A stretch of 64,000 nt of DNA from Saccharum officinarum (GCA_020631735.1 CM036209.1:1909478-1973477), one strand, 5' to 3'; positions 11,004-22,246 are shown, numbered from the stretch's first letter. Numbers and translations: made by a program. The notes: generated from the sequence alone by a model not told the origin.

Positions 11004-11120
11004 AACCATAGCTCAACTGGTCTGGTTCCTTGTGGTGGAACCTGCCCACCTAGTTCAAATCCTCGACTTAAAGTGGGTGTTTGTAATTTTTTTATTTATT
11101 CCGGTGTAATGATCGTGGAC
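11004..11120 (+). mobile_element. tRNA-derived SINE-like sequence
   Basis: CATAGCTCAACTGGTC resembles a tRNA A box and GTTCAAATCC, 47 nt later, matches the B box. A T-rich stretch (about 11087-11097) and a short unique tail follow. This is the head structure of plant SINEs of the Au class. No flanking duplication was found, so the limits are approximate. Confidence 0.55.
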
Positions 11121-11403
11121 CTACAATATGTATTCAATGAAATGGTGAAACAAACTTGAATGGGTTCCTTGATTGTCAGATCAAAGTAGGCGCATTGCAC
11201 TGGTCTCCGGATTTAGATATGATTAACTGACGTGCAACATGCATTCATGCATCTAAACCTTATTAGCTACAACAGTTCTGTGTCTTCGATGAACTCCACA
11301 GATGACCGATCAGTTTATAGATCTCGTAGCTTAAGCTGTGGCCTAGTGATGGATCGAGGAGCTAGAAATCATCTGCGGTGGTGGCAACCAAAGGATGAAT
11401 CTC

Positions 11404-11759
11404 TCAAAATGTTCGCTGCAATAGATGTAGCAAGGTCAGCTGGTGCTGGGTGGCTACAGTCTGGTTTAAACTCTGGGTTGAATTCTGAGTTCCCTGCAGA
11501 CACACGGACTCGGTTTGGGTATTGACTGCCAATATCATACCAACATCCTTGGACAACCTGAAATGCAGTGACACCTGAAGAAAAGGCTTTGGAGCATCCT
11601 CATCCCAATGGTAGCACTCAAAGTGTTCACCAATTCCTGCTGGTAGAACTGACAAAAGTGTTCCTGATGCCTCCCAAGGCTGTGTACTAAAGTAAACCAC
11701 TGGAGTGCCCTCCACAAGCAGACCATTCCTCTAGGGCCCCAAGGAATAAATGGGATCAC
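11404..11759 (-). pseudogene. Unrecognised open-frame fragment
   Basis: The minus strand keeps a protein-like frame for about 104 codons (EGTPVVYFSTQPWEASG... to QTVATQHQ), with an overlapping frame carrying MIPFIPWGPRG just upstream that may represent the same coding sequence after a shift. The composition looks like a real globular exon, but I do not recognise the family. It may be an exon fragment of a lost gene or chance. Confidence 0.3.
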
Positions 11760-12913
11760 CCATAACCTCAGGTTTGCAGCAATGGAATATATATAAGGTT
11801 CATTGTTTCTCTTTTATGGACACAATATATAGGGAGTATGATGATCCACAACTTAATGTGTGACCATTGCATGTGGTATCTTCAAGACCAGCTCAGTGTG
11901 AAACAAAGCCATTGCTGGGATCAGCTTCAGCATCTCTGGACCACAAGTCCGGTCTAGTGAGATGAGAATTGAAAACAATCTAGCAGTGGAAAGATGATAT
12001 TAATCTAGGTGATCATTATTTAACCTGAAATGGAAAATCAAATAACAAAAGCCGGTAGACCATTGAACTAAGTTATAATGCGATGGAATCAAATAGTACG
12101 CACTCATGTAGTACCACTACTTTTTTTCCAGTTTATAAAAGAGTAGAGATGAGGATTGTAAGTGTGTAACACCAGGCGTGCTAATTTGACAATCTGAGAG
12201 ACATATGAGTAAATTTCTTCTTGTTGGATTAATAACCAAATGTTTCACATAGCTAGGCTGTTCCAGTGGCTTGCAAGGATAGTATATATGCTTGTGAGTT
12301 ATTGGTAGCTCTCTTGTGTTAGAAGATATATCATCTGAGGGTGAACTCGTTCAAACGTTCTTATGAGTATTTATTAATTAGCGAATGACACCACATGCAA
12401 TGGTTCATTGGCTACAAATGCTTCAGTGAAGATCCTGCTACAAATGCTGTAGTTCATGTACCTTACAACTAGTGTAGAGATGTTTTTACATATTCTTTTT
12501 GACTATTGCATTTGTAGCAATATCTAGTATTCATGTACTAACTGGGAAGCTTCCTATATTTAAGGAAGTTACTGAGCTTAGTCATTTTCTCATATGATTC
12601 TGTACCTAGAGCTAGTTAGCACTACTACAAACTTGATTTTCATGGATCGTAAAGCGGGATTTCCTAAGGCAGTTCAATATATACCACCCCTAGAAGATAC
12701 TCTGTGTAGTTGAAGAAAAGTGAATTGAATTTGGATAATTGGTTCTTGTTGCATCTAATTCATAGTTGAATTCCTGAATAAGTTTCAATTCAAAGGATCT
12801 GAACAGGGCGTCATTAATTAACAAATTACCTGGGTCACTAATGTTCACCTACGAACTTGTGGCAGGCCATGGCATATATAGAACTTTATAGAAAATGCAA
12901 GTAGCAACTGTGC

Positions 12914-13016
12914 TTCCCTGTTCGCTTGAACTACATCAGTTGTACTTTTCAGTGAATAAACAGTGTTTTTTTCTCGCAACAAATCAGCATAAGCCAAATT
13001 TCAGTGAAACAAACAG
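12914..13016. mobile_element. MITE, CCTGTTCGCTTG family (copy 1)
   Basis: CCCTGTTCGCTTGAAC at the left, CAGTGTTTTTTTCTCGCAACAAATCAG in the middle region and TTTCAGTGAAACAAACAG at the right match the layout of two other copies at 29289-29418 and 37219-37333. It is a diverged, common grass MITE; no target duplication is clear. Confidence 0.55.
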
Positions 13017-13447
13017 TGTTTGTCTCCCCTTGTCGTGTTTCTTGTGTCTGCACCTCCTAGCACCGTACCGTCAGCCGTAGGGTTTGCGTGTGTTGCCTGC
13101 ACAGTTGGTTCAACAGTCGTTGCTGTTAGATTCCTACGGCTACATGCAGCCTTTTGGCTTTTGCCTTCCAAACAGAAAAGACGTAGGCAAGTGCAAAGTG
13201 GGAGTAGTGGATGCGTTGTGCACGGATCATTCACCAGCCATGCATCAAAGAAAGCTATAGCCCATATCATACGAATGCAGCTAGCTAGGCATGCAGATCA
13301 TGCATGTGTAATACATACATGGCGACAAATACCTGTTCTGACTTCTGAAGAGTGTTTCTTCCTGCTACGATTCGTGCCTAACCTGATCCTCACAAAAAAA
13401 AGACGATATCTATCCGTATTTGTTTCACGGCTTAATTGCTTTCCCTG

Positions 13448-15272
13448 ATTCACTACAGGAAACAGACGATTTGTCGGGTGCAAAATGATTTGCCGGTGCT
13501 TTTTATCGGGCACCCGGCAAAGGCATTCTTTGCCCAGTGCCAGACCCAGCGGCACCCGGCAAAGAAATGCACCCGGCAAAATAGCCTTTGCCGAGTGCCA
13601 GGAACTCGGCAAAGTCCAGCCTTCGGCAAAAATCGGCCTTCGGCAAAGCCAGGCCGTCGGCAAAGGTGGTCGACGTGATGGTGGCCTCCTGCCGTCATCC
13701 TTTACCGAGTGCTGCGCCGTTAGGCACTCGACAAAGTATTTTTTTATTTTTTTAAAAAAAATTTCTTTGCCAGGTGCCCCTGACCTGGCACCCGACAAAT
13801 TATTTGTTTATTTTTTGTTTTTTTGGCCCTGTTTTTTTTGTGGGGCCTTACTACAGTAAATAAATCCTCATTTCAAAATTTGGGACAATTTTGAGTTTTT
13901 TAACTATATTTCCTTAATTTTTTTGTTTTATTGAATTTTTTCGACTATTCCAAATTTGAATTGCGGGTACATGAAATAATGGAATTTGGTCATTCAAAAA
14001 ATGGTATTCATGATATTTAGACTATGTGGAGGCCGTATCCAGGAAGTGGCATGAAATTTCGTGCATCATGTTGTCGTAACATGACGATGTACTCGCGGGG
14101 AAAGTGTATTTAAATTATATAAAATCCAAACAAAGTCCGAAAATCACGAAACTTGTCGATGTGTCTTCTTGTCGCATGTGGAGACCGTGGTAAAAAATTG
14201 AAAAAGTTTCGAGCAAGATGTGACGTCAGATGCCTGAAACCCAGATATTTCCACATGAATGGCCTCCACATGCGACAACAAGACACATCGACAAGTTTCG
14301 TGCTTTCATGAGATGACTACTCTAACACATGCAATCTCTTGTCCTTTATGCAGCCTCCGTCGGCGGGTTCGAATAACCCATCTTAGGGGCAACCAGGCGA
14401 TGGCGCTTTTCCTTCACCAGGCACTCAGTTTTCCCCCCACCTCTAGTTTGTTTATCTTTTTCATCGCTTGATGGACATGTGATGCACTGTGAACGACTAT
14501 CGACTTGTGACGATGGATATTGGATCTATTATATTTGCGATGTCGTGTATGTGAGATATTGTGTTGGCGATGTGATATATATATGTGGGATTGAGTTTGT
14601 GATGCGATGGATGTGTTATATTGTGTTTGTGATGCTTCAGATGTGATATATATCTATTATATGTTGTGTTTGTAATTATAGAATAAAAAAATAAAAATAA
14701 AAATAAAATTAGAGGCTTTGCCGGGTGCCCGGCAAAGATTTTTAAAAAAAATTGTTTATCGGGTGCCGCCCTGACAGGGCACTCGGCAAAGAAAATACTA
14801 AAAAAAACTCTTTGCCGGGTGCCCCGGCGCCGCGACACCCAGCAAAAAATTATAAAAAAAATAAAAACTCTTTGCCGGGTGCTCCGGGCGCGACACCCGG
14901 CAAAGAAATTATAAAAAAAATAAAAAATCTTTGCCGGGTGTCTTTCCGGCAGCGCACTCGGCAAAGAAAAATTAGGAAAAAAATTAAAAAAAATATTTGC
15001 CGGGTGCCTCTAACATGACACCCGGCAAACCAAGGACTTACGGAGCAGGCGCCGTGACGGCCACTTTTCTTTGCCGGATACCGGGTTTGCACTCGGCAAA
15101 GTCTTTGCCGGGTGCTCGATAAAAAGCACCCGGCAAAGAAATCTTTGCCGGCTGACTTTTTGCCGGCGGCTCTTTGCCGAGTGCTGCACCCGGCAAAGGC
15201 TTTGACGAGTGCAAAGTAGCCTTTGCCGGGTGTTTTCGGCACCTGGCAAAGCGCGTGAATCCTGTAGTGATT
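13448..15272. mobile_element. Non-autonomous CACTA (En/Spm) element, 1819 bp, TSD ATT
   Basis: The element runs from CACTACAGGA at 13451 to TCCTGTAGTG at 15269, with the 3-bp duplication ATT at 13448-13450 and 15270-15272. Dense direct and inverted copies of TTTGCCGGGTGC/GCACCCGGCAAA fill both ends (about 13480-13800 and 14710-15250). These are the subterminal repeats expected to bind the transposase or TNPA-like protein. The centre (13800-14700) has no recognisable coding sequence, so movement would depend on an autonomous relative. The subterminal motif differs from that of the large CACTA element at 16803, so that element is not the obvious partner. Confidence 0.93.
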
Positions 15273-16077
15273 TGTGTAAGTTAAATAAATAGCTCACGAA
15301 GAAGGCATTATTTGCACAAAGAAAATAATTAATATAGAAATGCATGCAGATGCAGGCACCATGCAATGCAATCTATTCCTCCTAGGTACATGGATGGAGC
15401 CATGGAGGTGTTCAAGCCTCCCATGAAATAAGGGCCATGGTTGATTGCGATCAGAGAAAAGCATTGACCTTTCAACACTGTACGGCAGCTTTTTGATGCA
15501 TGGTCGGGGCCGGCAAGGAACAGAGTAACTAGGGTCCACCAAATCTGTGCAGGGTTGAATAATTAAATTAATTAAACTGTAGCAAGGTTCCAAATTAAAG
15601 GATGATTGCTCTAATATATATATGTAAAAAAGAGCTAACCATCCTTTTGACTGTACGTCCAGGCTTGACCAGCCATGCATGCATGTCCTGGCCAGCTTCC
15701 TGCTGGCTGCTGCTGCATAGGACTGTGAGGAGTGAAGAACTGAAGATGGAGTGTCGCTTTTGGACTTTTAATTTGGTGGTGTCCACTCTCTGAACCTTTC
15801 ATTCACCCCAGGCTTAATTACCATGCATGCATGCATGTGGCACGGGGCATGCATTGTCTGGCTGCCTAGCTTGTCAAAGCAAGTGTTGTTTCTTTCACAT
15901 GCATCTCCGTCCGCTCTCTCGGATGCAATCGATCTCCTCTTTGATTTCTGCAGTCAGGGACGCATGCAATAATGCACTCAAGCTAGAACACGAAAATGAA
16001 CCAGCACGATATTGTGGGTGTGCTGCTGTCTTCCATCAACACGTACCAAAGGCAAAAGGGCCGGCCTGCGCGTGCGT

Positions 16078-16217
16078 GATGGCCATGTTGTGCTGTCGTG
16101 CATGTCAGTTTGTGTTCCAAACAGAGCGAGGCAATGCAAGGTCTATCTTTACTCCAAATAGATACGGTTGTGACACCCCAAATTTTGGTAGATTGGCAAA
16201 TGGTAACAAGGTAAAAG
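16078..16217 (+). repeat. Left arm of a ~140-bp dispersed inverted repeat
   Basis: TTGTGACACCCCA (16168), GTAGATTGGCAAAT and GTAACAAGGTAAAA match the reverse complement of 29442-29492 closely. Similarity extends outward through AGTTTGTGTTCCAAACA (near 16108), matching the reverse complement of about 29550-29590. The identity of the repeat is unknown. Confidence 0.65.
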
Positions 16218-16544
16218 TACGTGCTGCCTTCCCACAACACCAACAAGCTTTCATTTGAGAACCAGGACGTTGGCCAACCGCGAGCCTGCATTTGTAGCTG
16301 GGTCCTGCACAGTTGGGCTCACACGAAATCATTTCTGATGCCGGGGCATGCACAGTTGGGCTCGGGGGCAGGTTTAGTTCCTTGCCGCTTCGCACAGAGG
16401 ACGACGGACCCATGCGTTGATGCGTATGCGTTTGCCATCAGTGGCTGCCACCACCAGTCCAGCAGACCGGAACGTGCATGGATCGAGTTCGGTTTTCACT
16501 GTGACACGGTGTACATGTAGTAGTAACGATTGGCAACCACCACG

Positions 16545-16627
16545 TATGATGGAGTGGAGCAGATAATAATCAACGTAGATTGCATTAGTATGGTGGAGTG
16601 GAGCCGATAATCAACGTAGATTGCATT
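16545..16627 (+). repeat. Tandem duplication, ~40-bp unit
   Basis: TATGATGGAGTGGAGC...CAACGTAGATTGCATT at 16545-16588 is repeated with few changes at 16589-16627 (TATGGTGGAGTGGAGCC...). A local duplication with one short internal deletion. Confidence 0.8.
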
Positions 16628-16849
16628 GTCTCTTAGTCCACACGTATTCCTGAATTTTAACTACAAAAGATTTCACATGTCGCCCACTTCAACATCTTAT
16701 AAGTAATTCAAGTTCATAAAACCCACCGATGTTTTGCATATTGAAATAACAAGATCAAGGCCGTAGTAACTTCTTATTGCCACCAACTTAATTGGTTGGT
16801 TGCACTAGTAGAGAACAGACCTTTGATCCTCGGCCAAAATGGGCTCTAG

Positions 16850-17125
16850 TCCCGGAATTTTTTGCCCCCGGGACTAGAAATACCTTTAGTCCCGGTTGGT
16901 GGCTCTAACCGGGACTAAAGGTCCCTGCCCAACGGCTACTACGTCAGACAGAGGTGGCAAGGACCTTTAGTCCCGGTTGGAGCCACCAACCGGGACTAAA
17001 GGTATACTTTTACTCCCGGTTGGTGGCTCCAACCGGGAGTAAAGGTCTACTCCCGGGCCGTGGCTGCGCCCGGGGTTGGAAAGTTACCTTTAGTCCCGGT
17101 TGGATCTATCAACCGGGACTAAATG
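16850..17125. repeat. 5' subterminal hairpin repeats of the CACTA element
   Basis: Repeated pairs of TTTAGTCCCGGTTGGTGGC and GCCACCAACCGGGACTAAA form at least four perfect or near-perfect hairpins (near 16880, 16985, 17025, 17105). One pair carries the TTTACTCCCGG variant. These are the expected binding sites for the element's own DNA-binding protein and could yield hairpin RNA. Confidence 0.85.
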
Positions 17126-17134
17126 TTCTCCCTT

Positions 17135-17141
17135 TATAAAT
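17135..17141 (+). promoter_or_regulatory. TATA box before GRF/TNP2 genes
   Basis: TATAAATC lies just inside the 5' hairpin cluster and 400 nt before the first ATG. The hairpins therefore sit directly upstream of the promoter, as in other En/Spm elements where the protein that binds the ends also controls transcription. Confidence 0.6.
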
Positions 17142-17533
17142 CGGCCGTCTCCTCCTTCCTCCCCGAGCCCGAGCTCAGCACATTTTGAAGCTCACTGGTG
17201 TTCTTGCTTCCTCCCTCCCTCCATTGTTCCTCCATCCATTCTTCGATTCCTCCGTCGATTCTTCAGTTGTAAAGGTTACCAATCTCATACTCTCATTTTT
17301 TACCATTTTCTTATGCCATTTTATTCACTATATATATTTATGGTTCTTTATTGAGTTTTTTTTTTCATTTGTAAGCAATTTGAGCTCAAAATCACTTTAA
17401 GCTTGCATATTTACATGAAAGAAGGTTAAAAATATCATTGTTTAGAGATGTAGATAATTTTATAGTTTGTTAATTTTATTTGTTTATAAAAGAAGAAATT
17501 TATAGTGTATTAAAAAATGAGTATAGAGAGTAG

Positions 17534-17967
17534 ATGGCAACTGCTTCCGGGTCCTCGGCCTCTCATGGGTTTTCAAAGCGACTTAGGCCGGGCCTTCCTC
17601 TCATTCCATGTGGCAAGTGTCATGATGAGACGAAGATTGTGATGGAGTACCGAGTGAAGAAGGAGGGTCCCAACAAGGATCGTATCTTCTACAAGTGTCC
17701 GGATCGCAATGTGAGTTATTTTATCGTATTTAATGATTATGGTTAGTTTATACCTATTTTCATGATGGTTGTGATTAAAGTTCTAATTTTTTGTTTTAAT
17801 TTCAGTGGGATGGCAGTGGACGATGTTCAGGCTTCTACTGGGAGGAAGAGTATGTTGAACTCGTGCAAAAATATCTTGCACAACAGGCAGATACGGCGGC
17901 TAATGAGGCAGTGATCCAGCCGAAGAAGCCCAAAGATGTTGCACAATCGGGGATCTGTCTGTTTTAG
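17534..17967 (+). CDS. GRF-type zinc-finger protein of the CACTA element (112 aa, two exons)
   Basis: Exon 1 (17534-17710, donor GTGAGT) and exon 2 (17806-17967, after TTTCAG) join in phase to give 112 aa. The core GLPLIPCGKCH...FYKCPDRN followed by WDGSGRCSGFYWEEE is a GRF zinc finger: CxxC, then FYKC, then a last Cys after the splice. GRF fingers bind nucleic acid, so a role in element DNA or RNA binding is plausible but inferred. The protein is short, ends in a poorly conserved tail and lies 184 nt before TNP2, with which it may share a transcript. Confidence 0.72.
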
Positions 17968-18150
17968 TTGAGATTGGTCGCGAAATCCTTGTGCTCCTGA
18001 AATGTATTTTAGCTTTAGTTCTTTTAGTGGTAGTTGAGATTGTCTACATTGTAGCGATGCTTTCATAAATTTGTATCTTTTGTGGTGGCACGCATGTTGT
18101 ATAAATAATTAATTATGATCTAGGTTTTAATATGATATTTATGTCATGTA

Positions 18151-21100
18151 ATGCAGATGAGCCGTCATTGGATGTATAATGCTGATCGCCGCTCACAAGA
18201 GTTCATTGACGGCGTGCATTCTTTATTACGTGCGGCCGAGACAAACAAACGCGACGGTTTCATGTGCTGCCCATGTGCCATATGTAAGAATACAGTGGAA
18301 TATCCTTGCTCAAGGACTCTTCATTCACACTTGTTCAAGTCGGGTTTCATGCCAAACTATATTTGTTGGACAAAGCACGGAGAAACCGGTGTTGTAATGG
18401 AAGAAGATGAAGAAGAAAAATGGGACGACAATGATATTATTCCTGATGGTGCGTGCCTCAATGATACTGCAATGGGAGAAGCTGAAGAAGAGGTAGCCGT
18501 AGAAGATGAGCCGGCTGATGATCTTTGTCAGGTCATTCGTGATGCACAAAGAGAATGTGAAAGTGAAAAGGAGAAGATCAAGTTCGAGCGGATGCTAGAA
18601 GATCACAAGAAATTGTTGTACCCAACTTGTGATGCAGGGCAGAAAAAGTTGGGAACCACACTAGAATTGCTGCAATGGAAGGCAAAGAATGGTGTATCTG
18701 ACAAGGGATTTGGAGAGTTACTAAAAATCCAAAAGAAGATGCTTCCGAAGTACAATGAATTGCCCGCCACTACCTACGAAGCAAAACAAGTTATCTGTCC
18801 TATGGGGCTAGAAATAGAGAAGATACATGCATGTCCTAATGACTGCATCCTATACCATGGCAAAGAGTACGAGAAATTAGATGCATGCCCGGTATGCCAT
18901 GCGTCGCGGTATAAGATCAGGCGAGATGACCCTGGTGATGTTGAGGGCGAACGTCCACGTAAGAAAATCCCTGCCAAGGTTATGTGGTATGCTCCTATAA
19001 TACCACGCTTGAAACGTCTGTTCAGAAACAAAGAACATGCAAAATTGTTACGATGGCACAAAGAAGACCGTAAGGTAGACAATATGTTGAGACACCCTGC
19101 TGATGGGTCCCAGTGGAGAGCAATCGACAGAAAATTCCCGGAGTTTGCAAATGACGCAAGAAACTTAAGGTTTGCTTTAAGTACAGATGGTATCAATCCT
19201 TTTGGAGAGCAGAACAGTAGTCATAGCACTTGGCCTGTTACTCTAAGTATCTACAACATTCCTCCTTGGTTATGCATAAAGCGGAAGTTCATTATGATGC
19301 CTGTGCTCATCCAAGGCCCGAAGCAACCTGGCAATGACATCGATGTGTACCTGAGACCACTTATTGATGAACTTCTCATTTTGTGGAATAAAGAAGGTGT
19401 ACGTGTGTGGGATGAGTACAAACAGGAACACTTTGATCTGCGAGCATTGTTGTTCGTAACAATCAATGATTGGCCTGCTCTAAGTAATCTTTCAGGACAG
19501 TCAAACAAGGGATATAATGCATGCACACACTGCTTCGGTGATATTAGAGGTGTATTCTTGAAAAAATGTCGAAAGGTCGTGTACCTTGGCCATCGTCGAT
19601 TTCTTCCTGCAAATCACCCCGTAAGAAAGAAAGGTAAGCATTTTAAAGGGAAAGCAGACCACCTGACCAAGCCTCGCAACCGAACCGGTGAGGATGTACT
19701 CGATATGGTCAATGATGTGAAAGTCGTCTTTGGAAAAGGACATGGAAGCCAACCTATTCCGAAAGACGCTAACGGTCACGCACCCATGTGGAAGAAAAAG
19801 TCCATATTTTGGGACCTACCCTATTGGCAAGTCCTGGAGGTCCGTAGCTCGATCGACGTGATGCACCTAACGAAGAATCTTTGTGTGAACCTGCTAGGCT
19901 TTATGGGTGTGTATGGAAAGCCTAAGGACACATTTGAAGCACGACAGGACCTACGTTGTTTGAGAGAAAGAGACAACCTGCATCCAGAGAAGACAGATGA
20001 TGGACGCCATTACTTACGTCCTGCTAGCTACACTCTAAGCAAAGAGGAGAAGGAAATCATGTTTGAATGCTTAAACAACATCAAGGTACCATCTGGATTC
20101 TCCTCGAATATAAAGGGTATTATAAATGTGCCAGAGAAGAAATTCTGTAACTTAAAGTCCCATGACTGTCACGTTCTCATGACGCAATTACTTCCAGTTG
20201 CATTAAGAGGAATTCTACCTCCAAATGTACGTCTAGCCACCGTAAAGCTATGTGCATTCCTCAATGCAATTTCTCAGAAGGCAATTGATCCAACTGATCT
20301 AGCTAAACTACAGAATGATGTGGTTCAATGTCTCGTCAGCTTTGAGTTAGTGTTCCCTCCTTCCTTCTTTGATATTATGACACACCTCCTAGTTCACCTA
20401 GTCAAGGAGATTTTCACTCTCGGTCCTGTGTTCCTACACAACATGTTCCCCTTAGAGAGATTCATGGGAGTCCTGAAGAAATATGTTCACAACCGTGCTC
20501 GCCCAGAAGGAAGCATCGCCAAGGGCTATGGAACAGAAGAGGTCATTGAGTTCTGTGTTGACTTTATTCCCGACCTTGACTCGATTGGTGTTCCTGAATC
20601 GAGACATGAGGGGAGACTAAGCGGAAAGGGGACACTAGGGAGGAAAACATATATTGGTATGGATGATGATTATTTCAATAAAGCGCACTACACAGTTCTA
20701 CAGAACTCCTCTTTGGTAGATCCGTATATTGAGACACACAAGGATCTCTTACGATCCGAGTTTCCAGGGAAGACTGAAGCTTGGATTACGCATAAGCACA
20801 TGGAAACTTTCGGCGGTTGGTTGCGAAAAAAATGTCAAGGTGATGAGAGCATCCATGAGCAACTGTATTTATTGGCTATGCAACCATCATGGCATATCGT
20901 CACATACAAAGGGTACGAGATAAATGGGAACATATTCTACACAGTAGCCCAAGATAAAAGGAGTACCAACCAAAACAGTGGTGTCCGCATAGATGCCACA
21001 GACCCGAATGGGAATAAGCAGACATATTATGGACGCATAGATGAAATATGGGAACTAGAATATGCACCTACTTTGAAGATCCCATTGTTCAAGTGCCAAT

Positions 21101-21507
21101 GGGTCAAGGTGACCGGAGGCGGGGTAACAGTAGACAACGAGTATGGAATGACAACAGTAGACCTTAGTAATATTGGGTACAAAGACGAACCATTCGTCCT
21201 TGCCAAGGATGTGAATCAGGTGTTCTATGTCAATGATATGTCTACCAAACCAAAAAGAGGGAAAAACGATAATGACTCAACCAAAGAGCCAAAGCGCCAC
21301 ATAGTTCTTTCAGGGAAAAGAGTCATCGTGGGAATTGAGGACAAGTCGGACATGTCAGAAGAATATGAAAAGGATGACCGAATTCCGCCCTTCAAAGTGA
21401 ACAAAGACCCTAGCATCTTGGTAAATGATGAGGACACTCCATGGTTACGAAGCGATCATAACCAAGGGACATACGTAAAGAAGAAGTTCACTGCTGTGCC
21501 CACTTGA
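18151..21507 (+). CDS. TNP2-type CACTA transposase (1118 aa)
   Basis: This is the catalytic protein that cuts the CACTA ends. Residues about 3-80 (MSRHWMYNADRRSQEFIDGV, with Cys pairs near CCPCAICKN) form the transposase-associated domain. The Transposase_21 core spans roughly 270-530, with ALSTDGINPF near 340-350 and INDWPALSNLSGQ with the CTHC finger near 440-460. A DUF4218 region (THLLVHLVKEI, PLERFMGVLKK) lies at about 735-830, and a DUF4216 region at about 925-1010 (YYGRIDEIWELEY, CQWVKV). The frame is uninterrupted and of normal family length. ATG 18157 may be the true start, since MSRHWM is the usual beginning, and TGCAG just before it could be a splice acceptor. Confidence 0.93.
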   Translation: MQMSRHWMYNADRRSQEFIDGVHSLLRAAETNKRDGFMCCPCAICKNTVEYPCSRTLHSHLFKSGFMPNYICWTKHGETGVVMEEDEEEKWDDNDIIPDGACLNDTAMGEAEEEVAVEDEPADDLCQVIRDAQRECESEKEKIKFERMLEDHKKLLYPTCDAGQKKLGTTLELLQWKAKNGVSDKGFGELLKIQKKMLPKYNELPATTYEAKQVICPMGLEIEKIHACPNDCILYHGKEYEKLDACPVCHASRYKIRRDDPGDVEGERPRKKIPAKVMWYAPIIPRLKRLFRNKEHAKLLRWHKEDRKVDNMLRHPADGSQWRAIDRKFPEFANDARNLRFALSTDGINPFGEQNSSHSTWPVTLSIYNIPPWLCIKRKFIMMPVLIQGPKQPGNDIDVYLRPLIDELLILWNKEGVRVWDEYKQEHFDLRALLFVTINDWPALSNLSGQSNKGYNACTHCFGDIRGVFLKKCRKVVYLGHRRFLPANHPVRKKGKHFKGKADHLTKPRNRTGEDVLDMVNDVKVVFGKGHGSQPIPKDANGHAPMWKKKSIFWDLPYWQVLEVRSSIDVMHLTKNLCVNLLGFMGVYGKPKDTFEARQDLRCLRERDNLHPEKTDDGRHYLRPASYTLSKEEKEIMFECLNNIKVPSGFSSNIKGIINVPEKKFCNLKSHDCHVLMTQLLPVALRGILPPNVRLATVKLCAFLNAISQKAIDPTDLAKLQNDVVQCLVSFELVFPPSFFDIMTHLLVHLVKEIFTLGPVFLHNMFPLERFMGVLKKYVHNRARPEGSIAKGYGTEEVIEFCVDFIPDLDSIGVPESRHEGRLSGKGTLGRKTYIGMDDDYFNKAHYTVLQNSSLVDPYIETHKDLLRSEFPGKTEAWITHKHMETFGGWLRKKCQGDESIHEQLYLLAMQPSWHIVTYKGYEINGNIFYTVAQDKRSTNQNSGVRIDATDPNGNKQTYYGRIDEIWELEYAPTLKIPLFKCQWVKVTGGGVTVDNEYGMTTVDLSNIGYKDEPFVLAKDVNQVFYVNDMSTKPKRGKNDNDSTKEPKRHIVLSGKRVIVGIEDKSDMSEEYEKDDRIPPFKVNKDPSILVNDEDTPWLRSDHNQGTYVKKKFTAVPT

Positions 21508-21949
21508 TGATATAGTGATTTAATATAGTGTGTGTTTGAGATATTATGTAATAATTGTGAATTCAGATGTTTATTATGTCATGTTTCAAATTAAATCAAT
21601 GTTTGATTTGGTTACTGAGTGATGAAATATTAAAATATTAACGTTAAAATGATGTGAAAACAAATTTCCTGTCCAAAACCAATAATTTTAATAATTTTAA
21701 TTAAACAATACATTTTGCATTAACGAAATAATAAATATTAGTTACATTATGTTTCATAATTCTAACAAAAAATAAAAAAAGTTAGGTTATCGATTTTTCC
21801 TATGTGCAATAAACAAAAATAAAATTCATATTTTTAACAAAATAATTTTATGCCTTTTATTTAATTTACTATGTATTTAATAAAAACTATTGCATTTCTA
21901 TTGTATTTAACAAGACTATTCCTTAAAACAGGCGGGAAACGAAACTGCA
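21508..21949. other. AT-rich 3' region of TNP2
   Basis: AT-rich DNA without coding potential. It presumably holds the TNP2 3' UTR and polyadenylation signals (ATTAAATCAAT near 21590), none individually certain. Confidence 0.4.
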
Positions 21950-22230
21950 GGCCACCTTTACTCCCGGGTGGGAAGCCCACCCGGGAGTAAAGGTGGGCTG
22001 CAGTTTCGTGGCCCGCCAAAAAAAGCCTTTACTCCCGGTGCGTGTTACCAACCGGGAGTAAAGGTATACCTTTACTCCCGGTTGGTAACACGCACCGGGA
22101 GTAAAGGTATACCTTTACTCCCGGTTGGTAACACGCACCGGGAGTAAAGGTACCTTTACTCCCGGTTGGTAATACGCACCGGGAGTAAAGGGTTTTTACT
22201 CCCGGTTGGTGGCTGGAACCGGGAGTAATT
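21950..22230. repeat. Internal hairpin cluster, TTTACTCCCGG type
   Basis: At least five hairpins of CTTTACTCCCGGTTGGT paired with ACCAACCGGGAGTAAAG, several in tandem with CACGC loops, stand in the middle of the CACTA element. They are the C-variant of the subterminal motif and sit directly upstream of the second gene's TATA box. GC-rich, repeated GCGCCCGAGGCCCTCCACC units follow at 22430-22550 as leader. Confidence 0.88.
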
Positions 22231-22239
22231 CTCCTCTGC

Positions 22240-22246
22240 TATATAA
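22240..22246 (+). promoter_or_regulatory. TATA box of the second CACTA gene
   Basis: TATATAACC directly follows the last hairpin and precedes a GC-rich C/T-rich leader. The arrangement mirrors that at 17135: hairpins, TATA box, C/T-rich leader. Confidence 0.6.

Larger units (their letters stand above)
10502..13450. other. Intergenic region, mostly unrecognised
   Basis: No gene can be supported apart from the weak minus-strand frame at 11404-11759. It contains a SINE-like piece (about 11004-11120) and a MITE (about 12914-13016). Confidence 0.5.
15273..16802. other. Intergenic region, no gene recognised
   Basis: No frame resembles a known protein. It holds one arm of a dispersed inverted repeat (16078-16217) and a small tandem duplication (16545-16627). 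Confidence 0.5.

Noticed and set aside
10990..11060. A true tRNA gene
   Set aside because: A- and B-box-like motifs are present but acceptor and anticodon stems do not form; it is better explained as a SINE head.
12620..12720. CACTACTACAAACTTG as the end of a third CACTA element
   Set aside because: The sequence starts like a CACTA terminus but no matching opposite end, subterminal repeats or 3-bp duplication was found nearby.
13298..15366. Frames rich in CRVPG/GKE-like repeats
   Set aside because: They translate the TTTGCCGGGTGC subterminal repeats of the small CACTA element.
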